Shown here: one piece after another, positions 7,782 to 15,802 of the stretch
How positions within the stretch are numbered: the first letter of the stretch is position 1
How the letters are laid out: every line of letters begins with the position of its first letter
Notes under the pieces: generated by a model
What the model was told of the DNA's origin: nothing
The model's database searches: none
What the model saw: only the letters and a program-made list of their open reading frames with translations
From: JBMNFI01 sp050949225
GTDB lineage: Bacteria; Bacillota; Dehalobacteriia; UBA4068
Length of the DNA: 64,000 nt
Direction: 5' to 3'
Assembly: GCA_050949225.1 (NCBI GenBank)
Contig: JBMNFI010000002.1
Span: 558,001-622,000 of the forward strand
Translations under genes and position numbers: made by a program

Positions 7782-10700
7782 TTATTTCTTGGTATTATTT
7801 CTGAATGGCGATTTTAATCCAATTAGTAATAGCATCAAAGCTGCACAGATAATTAACCAAGTTGCCCAGAAGATGCCCATATTATTATCACCTGTTTGGA
7901 CATTATCATAATCATCTACAGGGATAATAGATGAATCATCCTTGGTATTAATGAATACAGCAGCCTGTGTTTGATCTTTAAGGATAGCACCGGAGGCATT
8001 AGTTGCTGCGGTAATATATCCTTCGTCAGAGTAGTCCGCTTCAGTAACTGTATAGGCGGTATCTCTCAGAATATCCATGATCGTGATGCTTTGACCATGA
8101 GCTAAGGAGATGGTATCGCCGCTGGAGATGGTTCCGTCAGGAACACCATCACCGATGTAGTTATAGGTAGTGCCTGCCGCATCTTCAAAAACGACAGTGA
8201 AGTCAAATAGTTTAGTAAGATCACCGGCATTACCTTCTACAGTTTTACTTAAAGAAAGATTTCCGTATTCGTTTTTGGTGTTGATAAAGCCGGCAGCCTG
8301 TGTTTGATCTTTAAGGATAGCACCGGAAGCATTAGTTGCTTCGGTAACATATCCTTCGCCGGAGTAGTCGGTTTCAGTAACAGTGTAGGCGGTATCTTTC
8401 AGAATATCCATGATCGTGATGCTTTGACCATGAGCTAAGGAGATGGTATCGCCGCTGGAGATGGTTCCGTCAGGAACACCATCACCGATGTAGTTATAGG
8501 TAGTGCCTGCTGCATCTTCAAAAAAGACAGTGAAGTCAAATAGTTTAGTAAGATCACCGGCATTACCTTCTACAGTTTTACTTAAAGAAAGATTTCCGTA
8601 TTCGTTTTTGGTGTTGATAAAGCCGGCAGCCTGTGTTTGATCTTTAAGGATAGCACCGGAGGCATTAGTTGCTTCGGTAACATATCCTTCGCCGGAGTAG
8701 TCCGCTTCAGTAACAGTGTAGGCGGTATCTCTCAGAATATCCATGATCGTGATGCTTTGACCATGAGCTAAGGAGATGGTATCGCCGCTGGAGATGGTTC
8801 CGTCAGGAACACCATCACCGATGTAGTTATAGGTAGTGCCTGCTGCATCTTCAAAAACGACAGTGAAGTCAAATAGTTTAGTAAGATCACCGGCATTACC
8901 TTCTACAGTTTTACTTAAAGAAAGATTTCCGTATTCGTTTTTGGTGTTGATAAAGCCGGCAGCCTGTGTTTGATCTTTAAGGATAGCACCGGAAGCATTA
9001 GTTGCTTCGGTAACATATCCTTCGCCGGAGTAGTCGGTTTCAGTAACAGTGTAGGCGGTATCTTTCAGAATATCCATGATCGTGATGCTTTGACCATGAG
9101 CTAAGGAGATGGTATCGCCGCTGGAGATGGTTCCGTCAGGAACACCATCACCGATGTAGTTATAGGTAGTGCCTGCTGCATCTTCAAAAACGACAGTGAA
9201 GTCAAATAGTTTAGTAAGATCACCGGCATTACCTTCTACAGTTTTACTTAAAGAAAGATTTCCGTATTCGTTTTTGGTGTTGATAAAGCCGGCAGCCTGT
9301 GTTTGATCTTTAAGGATAGCACCGGAGGCATTAGTTGCTGCGGTAACATATCCTTCGCCGGAGTAGTCGGCTTCAGTAACTGTGTATACAGTGCCTTTAG
9401 GAATCTGTGTAAAGGTTTTACTTTCTCCATGAGCGAGTGTGAAGAAGTCTGTTGTATAGTTGCCATTTGGATATTCAAGCAATATTAAAAATTCAAATCT
9501 CTTATAAAGATCACCGGCATTACCTTCTACTCTCTTTTTGATAGTAAGGTCGCCGATAGCGTTTTTGATATTGACAAAAGCGGCGGTTTTGGTTTGATCG
9601 GCTACGATAGTGCCGGAGGCGCCGGTAGCTTCTGTACGATATTTTTCCGCAGAATAATTATCCTCTTTTACTGTATATGTAGCATCCTTAGGAAGACCTA
9701 CTATAGTAATACTTTGATTATGTGCTAACAAGATGGTATCGCCGCTGGAAATAGTGCCGCTGGGGACGCCATTGCCGATGTAGTTATAGGTACCATCTGC
9801 ACCAACCAGGGTGAGGGTGAATTTAAATTTTTTCTCCGGATCGGCATCATCCCCGTCTACATCTTTTCTGATCGTGAGATTACCTGTGGTATTCTCTTTG
9901 AAGTTTTGAATAGTAAGAGTGTTGGAGTTGGCTCCGGTTTTACCGTCAATTGATGTCACAACACTGATGCCATTAGTTTTGACTGATAAAGTATGGTTAA
10001 CACCTTCGGGAGTATATCCAATAGGAGCGGATACCTCTTTAAGGATGTAATCACCATCCGGGATAACTTTAAACTTGATCATGCCATTATTGTCAGAGTA
10101 ACCTGTTCTAATGACTGTTTGACCATCTAAAGCGAAGATTGTAAACTGAGCACCGGGTAAAGGATTACCTAATTCATTTGTTTTGGTGATACTGATCCAG
10201 CCATTTTTTTTCATGCTGGCCTCGCCATCTGCTTCAGTGATTACGTAGTCAAGAGAGGTTTCTTCTTGTACAGTATCGCTGGCATACAGTATTACCTTAT
10301 TGGAAATTGTTCCGGGGTTTCCTGTCGTATCTGTGATATAACTGAAACGATAACCTTTTGTGCTATCAGGAATCATAAAAGTTAAAACACGTGTTTCACT
10401 ATTATAAAAGATATTTGTGCCAAGAACTAAAGGTACTACATCGCCTAAAGAATAGCTGCCGTTTGTACCGAGAATCATTTCCCGCACTGAAATATTACCT
10501 TCAAGCAACAAATTGCCATTGGCATCTGTGCGCAAATCCAGGCTTTTCGGAATAACATCTTCTATTTTGGTGCAGTTTGATTGTAAATCATAAGGCTTAT
10601 AATTAATTGTCCAATGCAATTCGCCATCTGTTGATGAGTTAAGTTCTTTCCCCAGGATGGTACTGGTAACGGAAACATCCTGATAACTTGTCGTACCAGG

Positions 10701-12461
10701 GGTCCATTTTTCAGTTGTTAAAGAAAGATTATTACGTACAGTAGTAGTTTTATTACTGCTAAAATATTCTATGGCAGCTTCATCGGTTAATTTTGCTTTG
10801 ACTAAAATTACGTAGGGTTTTGATAGCTCAGTAAAGGTAAAAACAGCAGTTCTGTTTTCGATAACAGAGGTAAGACCCGTTACTGTATCCGGTGTCGTAT
10901 CCGTTGCCCTAACTGTTCCATCAGTTTGGCCAGTTCCTTCAAAAATTAAAAACTGGGAGCCGGCAATGATGTCTACAAATTTCCAACCCTCAGGTAAGGT
11001 ATCGGTAAGCGTTACTGTACCTAAAGCCTCTCCACTGGCATTGGTCATGTTGGGTAGATCAAGACCATTGTGGTTAACGTCTAAACGGAAAATAACCGTT
11101 TTTTCTTGATAATTAAATCCTTCAGTTAAGTTTTTAGTAAGTGAGTTATTTACTCCATTTGCGGGATTAGTCATTGCCCCGCGTTTGAGCATTTCTTTAC
11201 TAAGCATAGTGCTTTTATAATCTACTGATGCGGATGCCGCATTTAATTTTACATTTCCACTAAAGAGAGTAGCGGTATTCCGTACAGTAGTTGTAGCATT
11301 ATTCGCAAAGATCGCCGGATTTAAGACTTGGCTTTCAAAGGTGAAAGTATTAGGAACAGTTGTTGAGAATCCGGTAATCTCTAATAGATCAGCAACAACT
11401 TTTCCGCCTTGTGTAATAGGATGAACAGTGCAGGTTAAACCAGTGCCGGCAAAAGTCCCGGTAAGATATTTTTGATCATAACGGATGGTTAAGTCAGCAG
11501 GGTTAATTCCGGTAGGAAAGCCTGTTGCTTGAGCAATATTAAAGCCGCTGCTGCTATTTCCGTAAACTAAAAGATCATATACTTTTAAGTTGGGAATGTT
11601 TTGTTTTTTAGTATCAACCTTGACAGTCCATGTAACTTTACGGTTTTTCGGATCTGCCACACCTGATTTGTTAATGGCATTATAGCCTATACCAACTCCA
11701 ATACTTCCTGAACCAAGTCCACCGCTCGGTCCGCCTGTCCAACTAAGCTTGGCCGAGTTATTGTAAGTAGTTATAGCGGTTTCATAATCTTCATCAGGAA
11801 CACTGCTTACAATTTTAAGTAAAACCGGAGAAGATATATTCCCTAGAGAATATTCACCTTGTGCGTTAGGCGTGATAGATGTTGCCGCACCCCAAGTTGT
11901 TGATTCGTTCCAGGGACCAGGCAACTCAGGAACTTGCCATGTAGCAGATTTTAAGGTTAAGCCTGCCGGAAGCAGGTCTGTTATAATCGCCTGATTTAAA
12001 GTTGCTCCCATATGATTGACTATGATTGTCCAAGTGATAGTACGATTTTTAGGGTCATATTCAGCGACACTGGCATCATCAGAGGCTTCTCCCGTTTTAG
12101 TAATCCATTTAGGGGTAAACTTAACTTGAGCTGAGCCTTCTTTGACAATACTATTTTCGCCAGTACGAAGTTGAGCTTTATTGTTTACAGTCTTTTCTAC
12201 TGTATTATAATAAGCATCATCAGATATTGCGGTTTTAAAAGAGACCGTTTGAGGACTTATAGATGAATTAGGAAATTCATAGCTTAAAATATTGCTTCCC
12301 CATGTAGGTGTTTTAGAAACGCCACCAACTTTAAATGAATCAGCTATATAGCTGCCTACTGCCGACAGATTATCGTAAAATTTATAACCTTCCAAGTCAA
12401 TATTTGCCCCACCTTGGGTTGCAGCAATAACAACATCCCATTTAATGCTTTGATCAGCCAC
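7782..12461 (-). CDS. Giant wall-anchored repeat adhesin, 5'-truncated
   Basis: The frame encodes about 1559 aa. In order it has: several Ig-like, adhesin-type domains (about 1-750, e.g. 'TWTIIVNHMGATLNQAIITD', 'IFRLDVNHNGLDLPNM'); a SpaA/Cna-B-type domain ('ISITKTNELGNPLPGAQFTI', 'DYILKEVSAPIGYTP'); six repeats of about 111 aa of a Cna-B/DUF7601-like fold; and a C-terminal sorting signal (VQTGD, one membrane helix, FRNNTKK tail). It should be a sortase-attached fibrillar adhesin. It has no signal peptide. The apparent GTG start at 12461 is not preceded by a ribosome binding site, and the open frame runs upstream into the IS21-like end at 12474, where it meets TGA. I infer the true N-terminus was lost at that junction, so the gene is probably silent or not exported. 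Confidence 0.85.
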   Translation of the reverse strand: MADQSIKWDVVIAATQGGANIDLEGYKFYDNLSAVGSYIADSFKVGGVSKTPTWGSNILSYEFPNSSISPQTVSFKTAISDDAYYNTVEKTVNNKAQLRTGENSIVKEGSAQVKFTPKWITKTGEASDDASVAEYDPKNRTITWTIIVNHMGATLNQAIITDLLPAGLTLKSATWQVPELPGPWNESTTWGAATSITPNAQGEYSLGNISSPVLLKIVSSVPDEDYETAITTYNNSAKLSWTGGPSGGLGSGSIGVGIGYNAINKSGVADPKNRKVTWTVKVDTKKQNIPNLKVYDLLVYGNSSSGFNIAQATGFPTGINPADLTIRYDQKYLTGTFAGTGLTCTVHPITQGGKVVADLLEITGFSTTVPNTFTFESQVLNPAIFANNATTTVRNTATLFSGNVKLNAASASVDYKSTMLSKEMLKRGAMTNPANGVNNSLTKNLTEGFNYQEKTVIFRLDVNHNGLDLPNMTNASGEALGTVTLTDTLPEGWKFVDIIAGSQFLIFEGTGQTDGTVRATDTTPDTVTGLTSVIENRTAVFTFTELSKPYVILVKAKLTDEAAIEYFSSNKTTTVRNNLSLTTEKWTPGTTSYQDVSVTSTILGKELNSSTDGELHWTINYKPYDLQSNCTKIEDVIPKSLDLRTDANGNLLLEGNISVREMILGTNGSYSLGDVVPLVLGTNIFYNSETRVLTFMIPDSTKGYRFSYITDTTGNPGTISNKVILYASDTVQEETSLDYVITEADGEASMKKNGWISITKTNELGNPLPGAQFTIFALDGQTVIRTGYSDNNGMIKFKVIPDGDYILKEVSAPIGYTPEGVNHTLSVKTNGISVVTSIDGKTGANSNTLTIQNFKENTTGNLTIRKDVDGDDADPEKKFKFTLTLVGADGTYNYIGNGVPSGTISSGDTILLAHNQSITIVGLPKDATYTVKEDNYSAEKYRTEATGASGTIVADQTKTAAFVNIKNAIGDLTIKKRVEGNAGDLYKRFEFLILLEYPNGNYTTDFFTLAHGESKTFTQIPKGTVYTVTEADYSGEGYVTAATNASGAILKDQTQAAGFINTKNEYGNLSLSKTVEGNAGDLTKLFDFTVVFEDAAGTTYNYIGDGVPDGTISSGDTISLAHGQSITIMDILKDTAYTVTETDYSGEGYVTEATNASGAILKDQTQAAGFINTKNEYGNLSLSKTVEGNAGDLTKLFDFTVVFEDAAGTTYNYIGDGVPDGTISSGDTISLAHGQSITIMDILRDTAYTVTEADYSGEGYVTEATNASGAILKDQTQAAGFINTKNEYGNLSLSKTVEGNAGDLTKLFDFTVFFEDAAGTTYNYIGDGVPDGTISSGDTISLAHGQSITIMDILKDTAYTVTETDYSGEGYVTEATNASGAILKDQTQAAGFINTKNEYGNLSLSKTVEGNAGDLTKLFDFTVVFEDAAGTTYNYIGDGVPDGTISSGDTISLAHGQSITIMDILRDTAYTVTEADYSDEGYITAATNASGAILKDQTQAAVFINTKDDSSIIPVDDYDNVQTGDNNMGIFWATWLIICAALMLLLIGLKSPFRNNTKK
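7960..9291 (-). repeat. Four near-identical 333-bp tandem repeats in the adhesin
   Basis: The anchor gcagcctgtg recurs at 7960, 8293, 8626, 8959 and 9292, exactly 333 bp apart (111 codons). Units alternate in sequence: two carry 'ILKDTAYTVTETDYS' and two 'ILRDTAYTVTEADYS', in order A-B-A-B. This points to duplication of a 666-bp two-unit block. Two further, diverged copies lie upstream in the gene (about 9292-9900). Confidence 0.9.
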
Positions 12462-12473
12462 GTTGAGTGCGTG

Positions 12474-12745
12474 GTATTGATGTCAAGGGTAAAAGAGTAG
12501 GGGTGCTGAAAACCCTTACATATCAAGGCTTTTAGCACACATGGGTGTGAAACCCATTGAACGAAAATGACATTTTTTCGCTTCGTGGAAACAAGTCCAT
12601 AAGAGCGGTTTTTGATAGTCAAGTGGTCAGGTTAGATGTCAGTGCTTGGCGAGTGGTCGGGTTAGATGTCAGCGTTCGTGAGTGGTCAGGTTGGATGTTT
12701 TTTCGGATTTTGCCGAGGTTGTGTGGTCAGGTTGGATGTAAAACA
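12474..12745 (+). mobile_element. IS21-like insertion sequence end (remnant A)
   Basis: This is a non-coding segment bounded on the left by gtattgatgtcaagggt (12474-12490), which abuts the broken adhesin frame. Inside are four degenerate copies of gtggtcaggttRgatg at 12623, 12653, 12682 and 12723, about 30-40 bp apart. A terminal sequence plus several internal transposase-binding-like repeats is the layout of IS21-family ends (family knowledge). No istA/istB gene is present, so this is a remnant. The same terminus, with analogous internal repeats, occurs at 32453. The IS21 assignment is inference from architecture. Confidence 0.5.
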
Positions 12746-12748
12746 ATA

Positions 12749-12782
12749 AAGACCTCCTTAAATGGTTTTCATAGGAGGTCTT
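12749..12782 (-). terminator. Terminator of the arsenic operon
   Basis: A 9-bp perfect stem, aagacctcc (12749-12757) / ggaggtctt (12774-12782), followed on the minus strand by a T-containing tail. It lies 50 bp after the stop of the thioredoxin-ArsC gene. Confidence 0.7.
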
Positions 12783-12831
12783 GCTCTATTATCATAAGGT
12801 TTACACAGGGCTTAATTTAAGTAAATAAACC

Positions 12832-13611
12832 TTATATATTACTTAGAGTCGATTTTAAATCTTTTATCTTAGTTTCAATTTTCTTAATAACTTCAATAAA
12901 ATCATTATCATTCTTTCCGGTCGGATCATCCAAGCCCCAGTCCTCTCGGTGCCTACAAGGCAGATATGGACATTCGACATTGCATCCCATTGTAATAACA
13001 ATATCCACAGGGGGGATATCCTCTAAAAGCTTGGGATGCTGGGTCTCTTCCATGTCAATTCCATAAAGTTGTTTTATAATCCTTACTGCATCAGGGTTGA
13101 TGCGATTTTTTGTTTCTGTGCCTGCAGAGTAGCTTTCAAAAACATCAGATGCTAAATGTTTGCCGAGTGCTTCGGCAATTTGGCTGCGACAAGAATTATG
13201 GACGCAGATAAATGCAACCCTTGGTTTATCTATTTCCGCATCTTTGGTTTTATGCATATTCTGTCCTCTGACCCTTTGCAGGATTTTTACGACCTCATCG
13301 GTTTTGAGAACCTTGCCATAAGAAACAACTTTTCCGTCTACAACCAGCGCAGGGGTAGTCATCACACCGTAAGTAGCAATTTGTGCGAAATCAGTCACAT
13401 GATCGATTGTCGCATCCATGCCCAGTTGTTCGAGTGCAGCTTTTGTTGCAGCTTCAAGTTGATTACATTTCGCACAGCCGCTTCCTAGCACCTTAACACT
13501 TGCGCCCTCTGCTTTTGCTTTTTCAGCCTTTGCCATGTTTTCAGTATCACAGCTACCTCCGCAACAGGAGGTATTTTTTTCATTCTTATTTTTCTTTCCA
13601 AACAAAGCCAT
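12832..13611 (-). CDS. Thioredoxin-like / arsenate reductase (LMW-phosphatase type) fusion
   Basis: One frame of 259 aa carries two enzymes. Residues 1-35 are a Cys-rich head ('SCCGGSCDTE'). Residues about 38-115 are a small thioredoxin-like domain of the redox-active-disulfide type, with 'GSGCAKCNQLE' (CxxC). Residues about 128-255 are a low-molecular-weight phosphatase-type ArsC with the P-loop 'CVHNSCRSQ' (C-x5-R) and further Cys in 'GCNVECPYLPC'. ArsC of this class reduces As(V) to As(III) and is recycled by thioredoxin, so the fusion would place the reductant next to the enzyme (inference). It is the last gene of the arsR-led operon. The As(III) exit route would be the permease upstream. 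Start has an aaaggagaaaat ribosome binding site. Confidence 0.88.
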   Translation of the reverse strand: MALFGKKNKNEKNTSCCGGSCDTENMAKAEKAKAEGASVKVLGSGCAKCNQLEAATKAALEQLGMDATIDHVTDFAQIATYGVMTTPALVVDGKVVSYGKVLKTDEVVKILQRVRGQNMHKTKDAEIDKPRVAFICVHNSCRSQIAEALGKHLASDVFESYSAGTETKNRINPDAVRIIKQLYGIDMEETQHPKLLEDIPPVDIVITMGCNVECPYLPCRHREDWGLDDPTGKNDNDFIEVIKKIETKIKDLKSTLSNI

Positions 13612-13688
13612 GAAATTTTCTCCTTTATATCATTATTAGAATCCGAGGTTAACACAATTCAAATTGCGGTCAGAGAACTTCCTATTTA

Positions 13689-14231
13689 TCAGCAGCAATT
13701 GCCTTCGCAGCAACACCCAGACTTGGTTTTCTTCCCATCAAAGAAATTTTTTAGGTTTGCAGGCAATTGGTATTTATCAGAGGAACATTCTTCATTGAAT
13801 TGACTAAATACACCCTGAAGGATGCTTTCTGCTAGCATTTCTTTGGGTGGAATCTCGTAAGTCTTACCGTTATACTCAAACACACGGCATTCTACATCTG
13901 TGTTGCTGATATCACTACAGCAGCCACAACTGTTTTCAGCAATTGATTTACAGATGTCCTGACCGTTCACCCGAATCGTCGGTGACGAAACAAATTGATG
14001 CTGTATGGCCATATCAACTGTCTTAATTTCAGTTTTGTTGTACTCAACATCAAAACCGGCAAGTTCTAATGCAGGAGTAAGCACCCGCATCACCTCATCA
14101 AGAACGCTGTCTGTCCCGATACAACGCTCACAGGTTTGAAGGTCAAGATAGAAATATTCAACAACAACCTTTTTATCACAATCACCGCATCCGCAGGAGC
14201 AGCAGGATTTCCCTAATGTTTTTGTCACCAT
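13689..14231 (-). CDS. DUF2703 cysteine-rich protein of arsenic operons
   Basis: This 180-aa protein has Cys clusters at both ends ('SCCSCGCGDCDKK' and 'SGCCCEGNCC') and a middle thioredoxin-like part with 'LDLQTCERCIGTD' (CxxC) and 'VSSPTIRVNGQDI', where the SSP turn resembles the cis-Pro loop of thioredoxins. It matches the DUF2703 family, which is often found in arsenic or mercury operons. Metal(loid) binding or thiol relay is a fair inference, but no activity is established. It lies between the permease and the thioredoxin-ArsC fusion, on the same strand, 14 bp after arsP. Start ATG has a gggaggtatga ribosome binding site. Confidence 0.8.
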   Translation of the reverse strand: MVTKTLGKSCCSCGCGDCDKKVVVEYFYLDLQTCERCIGTDSVLDEVMRVLTPALELAGFDVEYNKTEIKTVDMAIQHQFVSSPTIRVNGQDICKSIAENSCGCCSDISNTDVECRVFEYNGKTYEIPPKEMLAESILQGVFSQFNEECSSDKYQLPANLKNFFDGKKTKSGCCCEGNCC

Positions 14232-14245
14232 TCATACCTCCCAAA

Positions 14246-15259
14246 TTATATTATTAGCGCTTGTAAAGTATTGAAAATATATCCCACAACAATAATTCCT
14301 ACAGTGCATACGGCGATGAACAGTGCCAGCAGTTTTGGCTTTATTGCCTTGCGAAGCATAATCAAAGATGGTAGAGACAACGTAGTTACTCCCATCATAA
14401 ATGCCAGCACCGTTCCCAACTGTGCCCCTTTAGCCAGCAGTGCTTCCGCAATCGGAATCGTACCAAAAATGTCAGCATACATCGGAATACCGACCACAGT
14501 CGCCAGTATTACACCGAAGGGGTTGTTGCTTCCCAGCAGGGATACCACCCATTCTTCGGGTATCCAATTATGAATAAATGCGCCTATTCCGACACCAATT
14601 AAGATATACGGGAAAACCTTTTTAAATGTTGATAGCGTTTGCTCCTTTGCATAAACCAACCGTTCTTTTTTTGTGAGTTCAGGAGATTCAATATCAACAC
14701 TGCCAGCAGATAAAATAAAGCTTTCCACATACTTTTCCATGCGCATTTTCTCGATGATAGTGCCTCCGACCACAGCTATGATAAGTCCGAATATGACATA
14801 TAATAGGGCGATTTTTGTTCCAAATATGCTCATTAGAAGAACGAGAGAACCCAGGTCTACCATCGGTGAAGAAATCAAAAATGAAAAAGTGACTCCGAGG
14901 GGTAAACCTGCGGATGTAAAACCTATAAACAATGGAATAGACGAGCAGGAGCAAAAGGGTGTTACCGTTCCAAGCAGAGCAGCAACGGAACTTGCACCGA
15001 TACCGCGGAACCGCCCTAAGATCTTTTTGCTACGCTCCGGAGGAAAGTAGCTTTGAATGTAACTGATAATAAAGATTAAGACGCATAATAGCACTACTAT
15101 TTTTATAACGTCATAAATGAAAAACTGAATGCTACCTACCCAGCGATTGGCAGTGTCTAGCCTAAAAGCAGACAGCATACTTCCGATTAGGTCGTTAAGC
15201 CATCTCATGCCGAGAATCTGATTCTGAAAAATATCCCAGATTGTTTTTAATATTTGCAT
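14246..15259 (-). CDS. arsP: ArsP-type permease (organoarsenical/arsenite efflux)
   Basis: This 337-aa integral membrane protein has about eight hydrophobic segments. It carries the ArsP_1/DUF318 signature 'GTVTPFCSCSSIPLFIGF' (the CSC pair) and 'LISSPMVDLGS', and a second 'FGVILATVVGIPMYADIFG' repeat-like motif in the C-terminal half. Characterised ArsP proteins export trivalent organoarsenicals; related permeases are linked to arsenite. Its place directly after arsR and before an arsenate reductase makes it the efflux arm of the operon. It is preceded by a gaaagaaggtta ribosome binding site. Confidence 0.85.
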   Translation of the reverse strand: MQILKTIWDIFQNQILGMRWLNDLIGSMLSAFRLDTANRWVGSIQFFIYDVIKIVVLLCVLIFIISYIQSYFPPERSKKILGRFRGIGASSVAALLGTVTPFCSCSSIPLFIGFTSAGLPLGVTFSFLISSPMVDLGSLVLLMSIFGTKIALLYVIFGLIIAVVGGTIIEKMRMEKYVESFILSAGSVDIESPELTKKERLVYAKEQTLSTFKKVFPYILIGVGIGAFIHNWIPEEWVVSLLGSNNPFGVILATVVGIPMYADIFGTIPIAEALLAKGAQLGTVLAFMMGVTTLSLPSLIMLRKAIKPKLLALFIAVCTVGIIVVGYIFNTLQALII

Positions 15260-15347
15260 AAGTTAACCTTCTTTCTGAACACGGACAGTCATATCTAAAA
15301 AACTTGATGTATAGTGTCTGAAAAAAGCCATTTTAAATAAATGGCCT

Positions 15348-15665
15348 TTACAGACAACAATTACTTTCTTTAGTCATAGCAATAGCATTTGGCGTGATTA
15401 GCTCTCTCAACAGTGCCATAGCTTCTCCGCCACCCTTTTCGCTTATTTTATAGTACATCCATTTTCCTTCAGGTCTGCTGTCCACGATCCCAGACTCACA
15501 GAGGATTTTCATGTGGTAGGACAGCGAAGACTGCGGCATATCAAGCTGTTCTATCAGAACACAGGCACATTTTTCACCGCTACGAAGCAACTCAAGAATA
15601 CGTAGCCGCTTTTCATCGCAGAAGGCTTTGAATACCTTTACTTGATCATCATATGTGGTAACTAT
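15348..15665 (-). CDS. arsR: ArsR-family metalloregulator
   Basis: The coding frame reads 'VTTYDDQVKVFKAFCDEKRL', then 'CACVLIEQLDMPQSSLSYHM' (the winged-helix recognition region) and 'GKWMYYKISEKG'. Length is about 105 aa, typical for ArsR/SmtB. Candidate As(III) ligands are the Cys pair in 'EKCACVL' and the C-terminal 'SNCCL'. The full domain needs a start at 15665, where the codon is ATA (one base from ATG), with gaggtgag placed correctly. The next in-frame TTG (15590) would remove helices 1-2, so I prefer the ATA or an error in the sequence. It represses its own operon, including arsP, DUF2703 and thioredoxin-arsC. Confidence 0.85.
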   Translation of the reverse strand: MVTTYDDQVKVFKAFCDEKRLRILELLRSGEKCACVLIEQLDMPQSSLSYHMKILCESGIVDSRPEGKWMYYKISEKGGGEAMALLRELITPNAIAMTKESNCCL

Positions 15666-15674
15666 GTTCTCACC

Positions 15675-15730
15675 TCAAATCCAAAATACTTGATATGATA
15701 CATTATATGCTTCAAATCCAAAAATGTCAA
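15675..15730 (-). promoter_or_regulatory. ars promoter with two putative ArsR operator repeats
   Basis: On the minus strand TTGACA (15730-15725), 17 bp, TATAAT (15707-15702) is a perfect sigma-A promoter. The 12-mer ttttggatttga occurs twice: inside the spacer (15723-15712) and over the early transcript and ribosome binding site (15686-15675). Spacing is 37 bp in the same orientation. A repressor bound to both would block polymerase. Confidence 0.75.
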
Positions 15731-15802
15731 TATGTTTTATGTGATTTATGAAAAAGACACTCCACGACTTAATTTCCGTAGGGTGCCTTGTTTATTTTTA
15801 GC

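Noticed and set aside
7960..9900. Intergenic repeat element or CRISPR in the 333-bp repeats
   Set aside because: The period is 111 codons inside one open frame, with protein-level domain structure.
12623..12739. CRISPR-like array of four short repeats
   Set aside because: The repeats are only about 16 bp, degenerate, unevenly spaced (29-41 bp) and have no cas genes. They fit transposase-binding repeats of an IS end better.
12557..12820. Plus-strand open frame in the IS remnant
   Set aside because: It is made of the repeated DNA motif and the ars terminator, and has no protein features.
15666..15802. Attachment site of the serine recombinases
   Set aside because: Large serine recombinases use sites with little visible symmetry. 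I found no duplicated core at both ends of prophage 1, whose right end is deleted.
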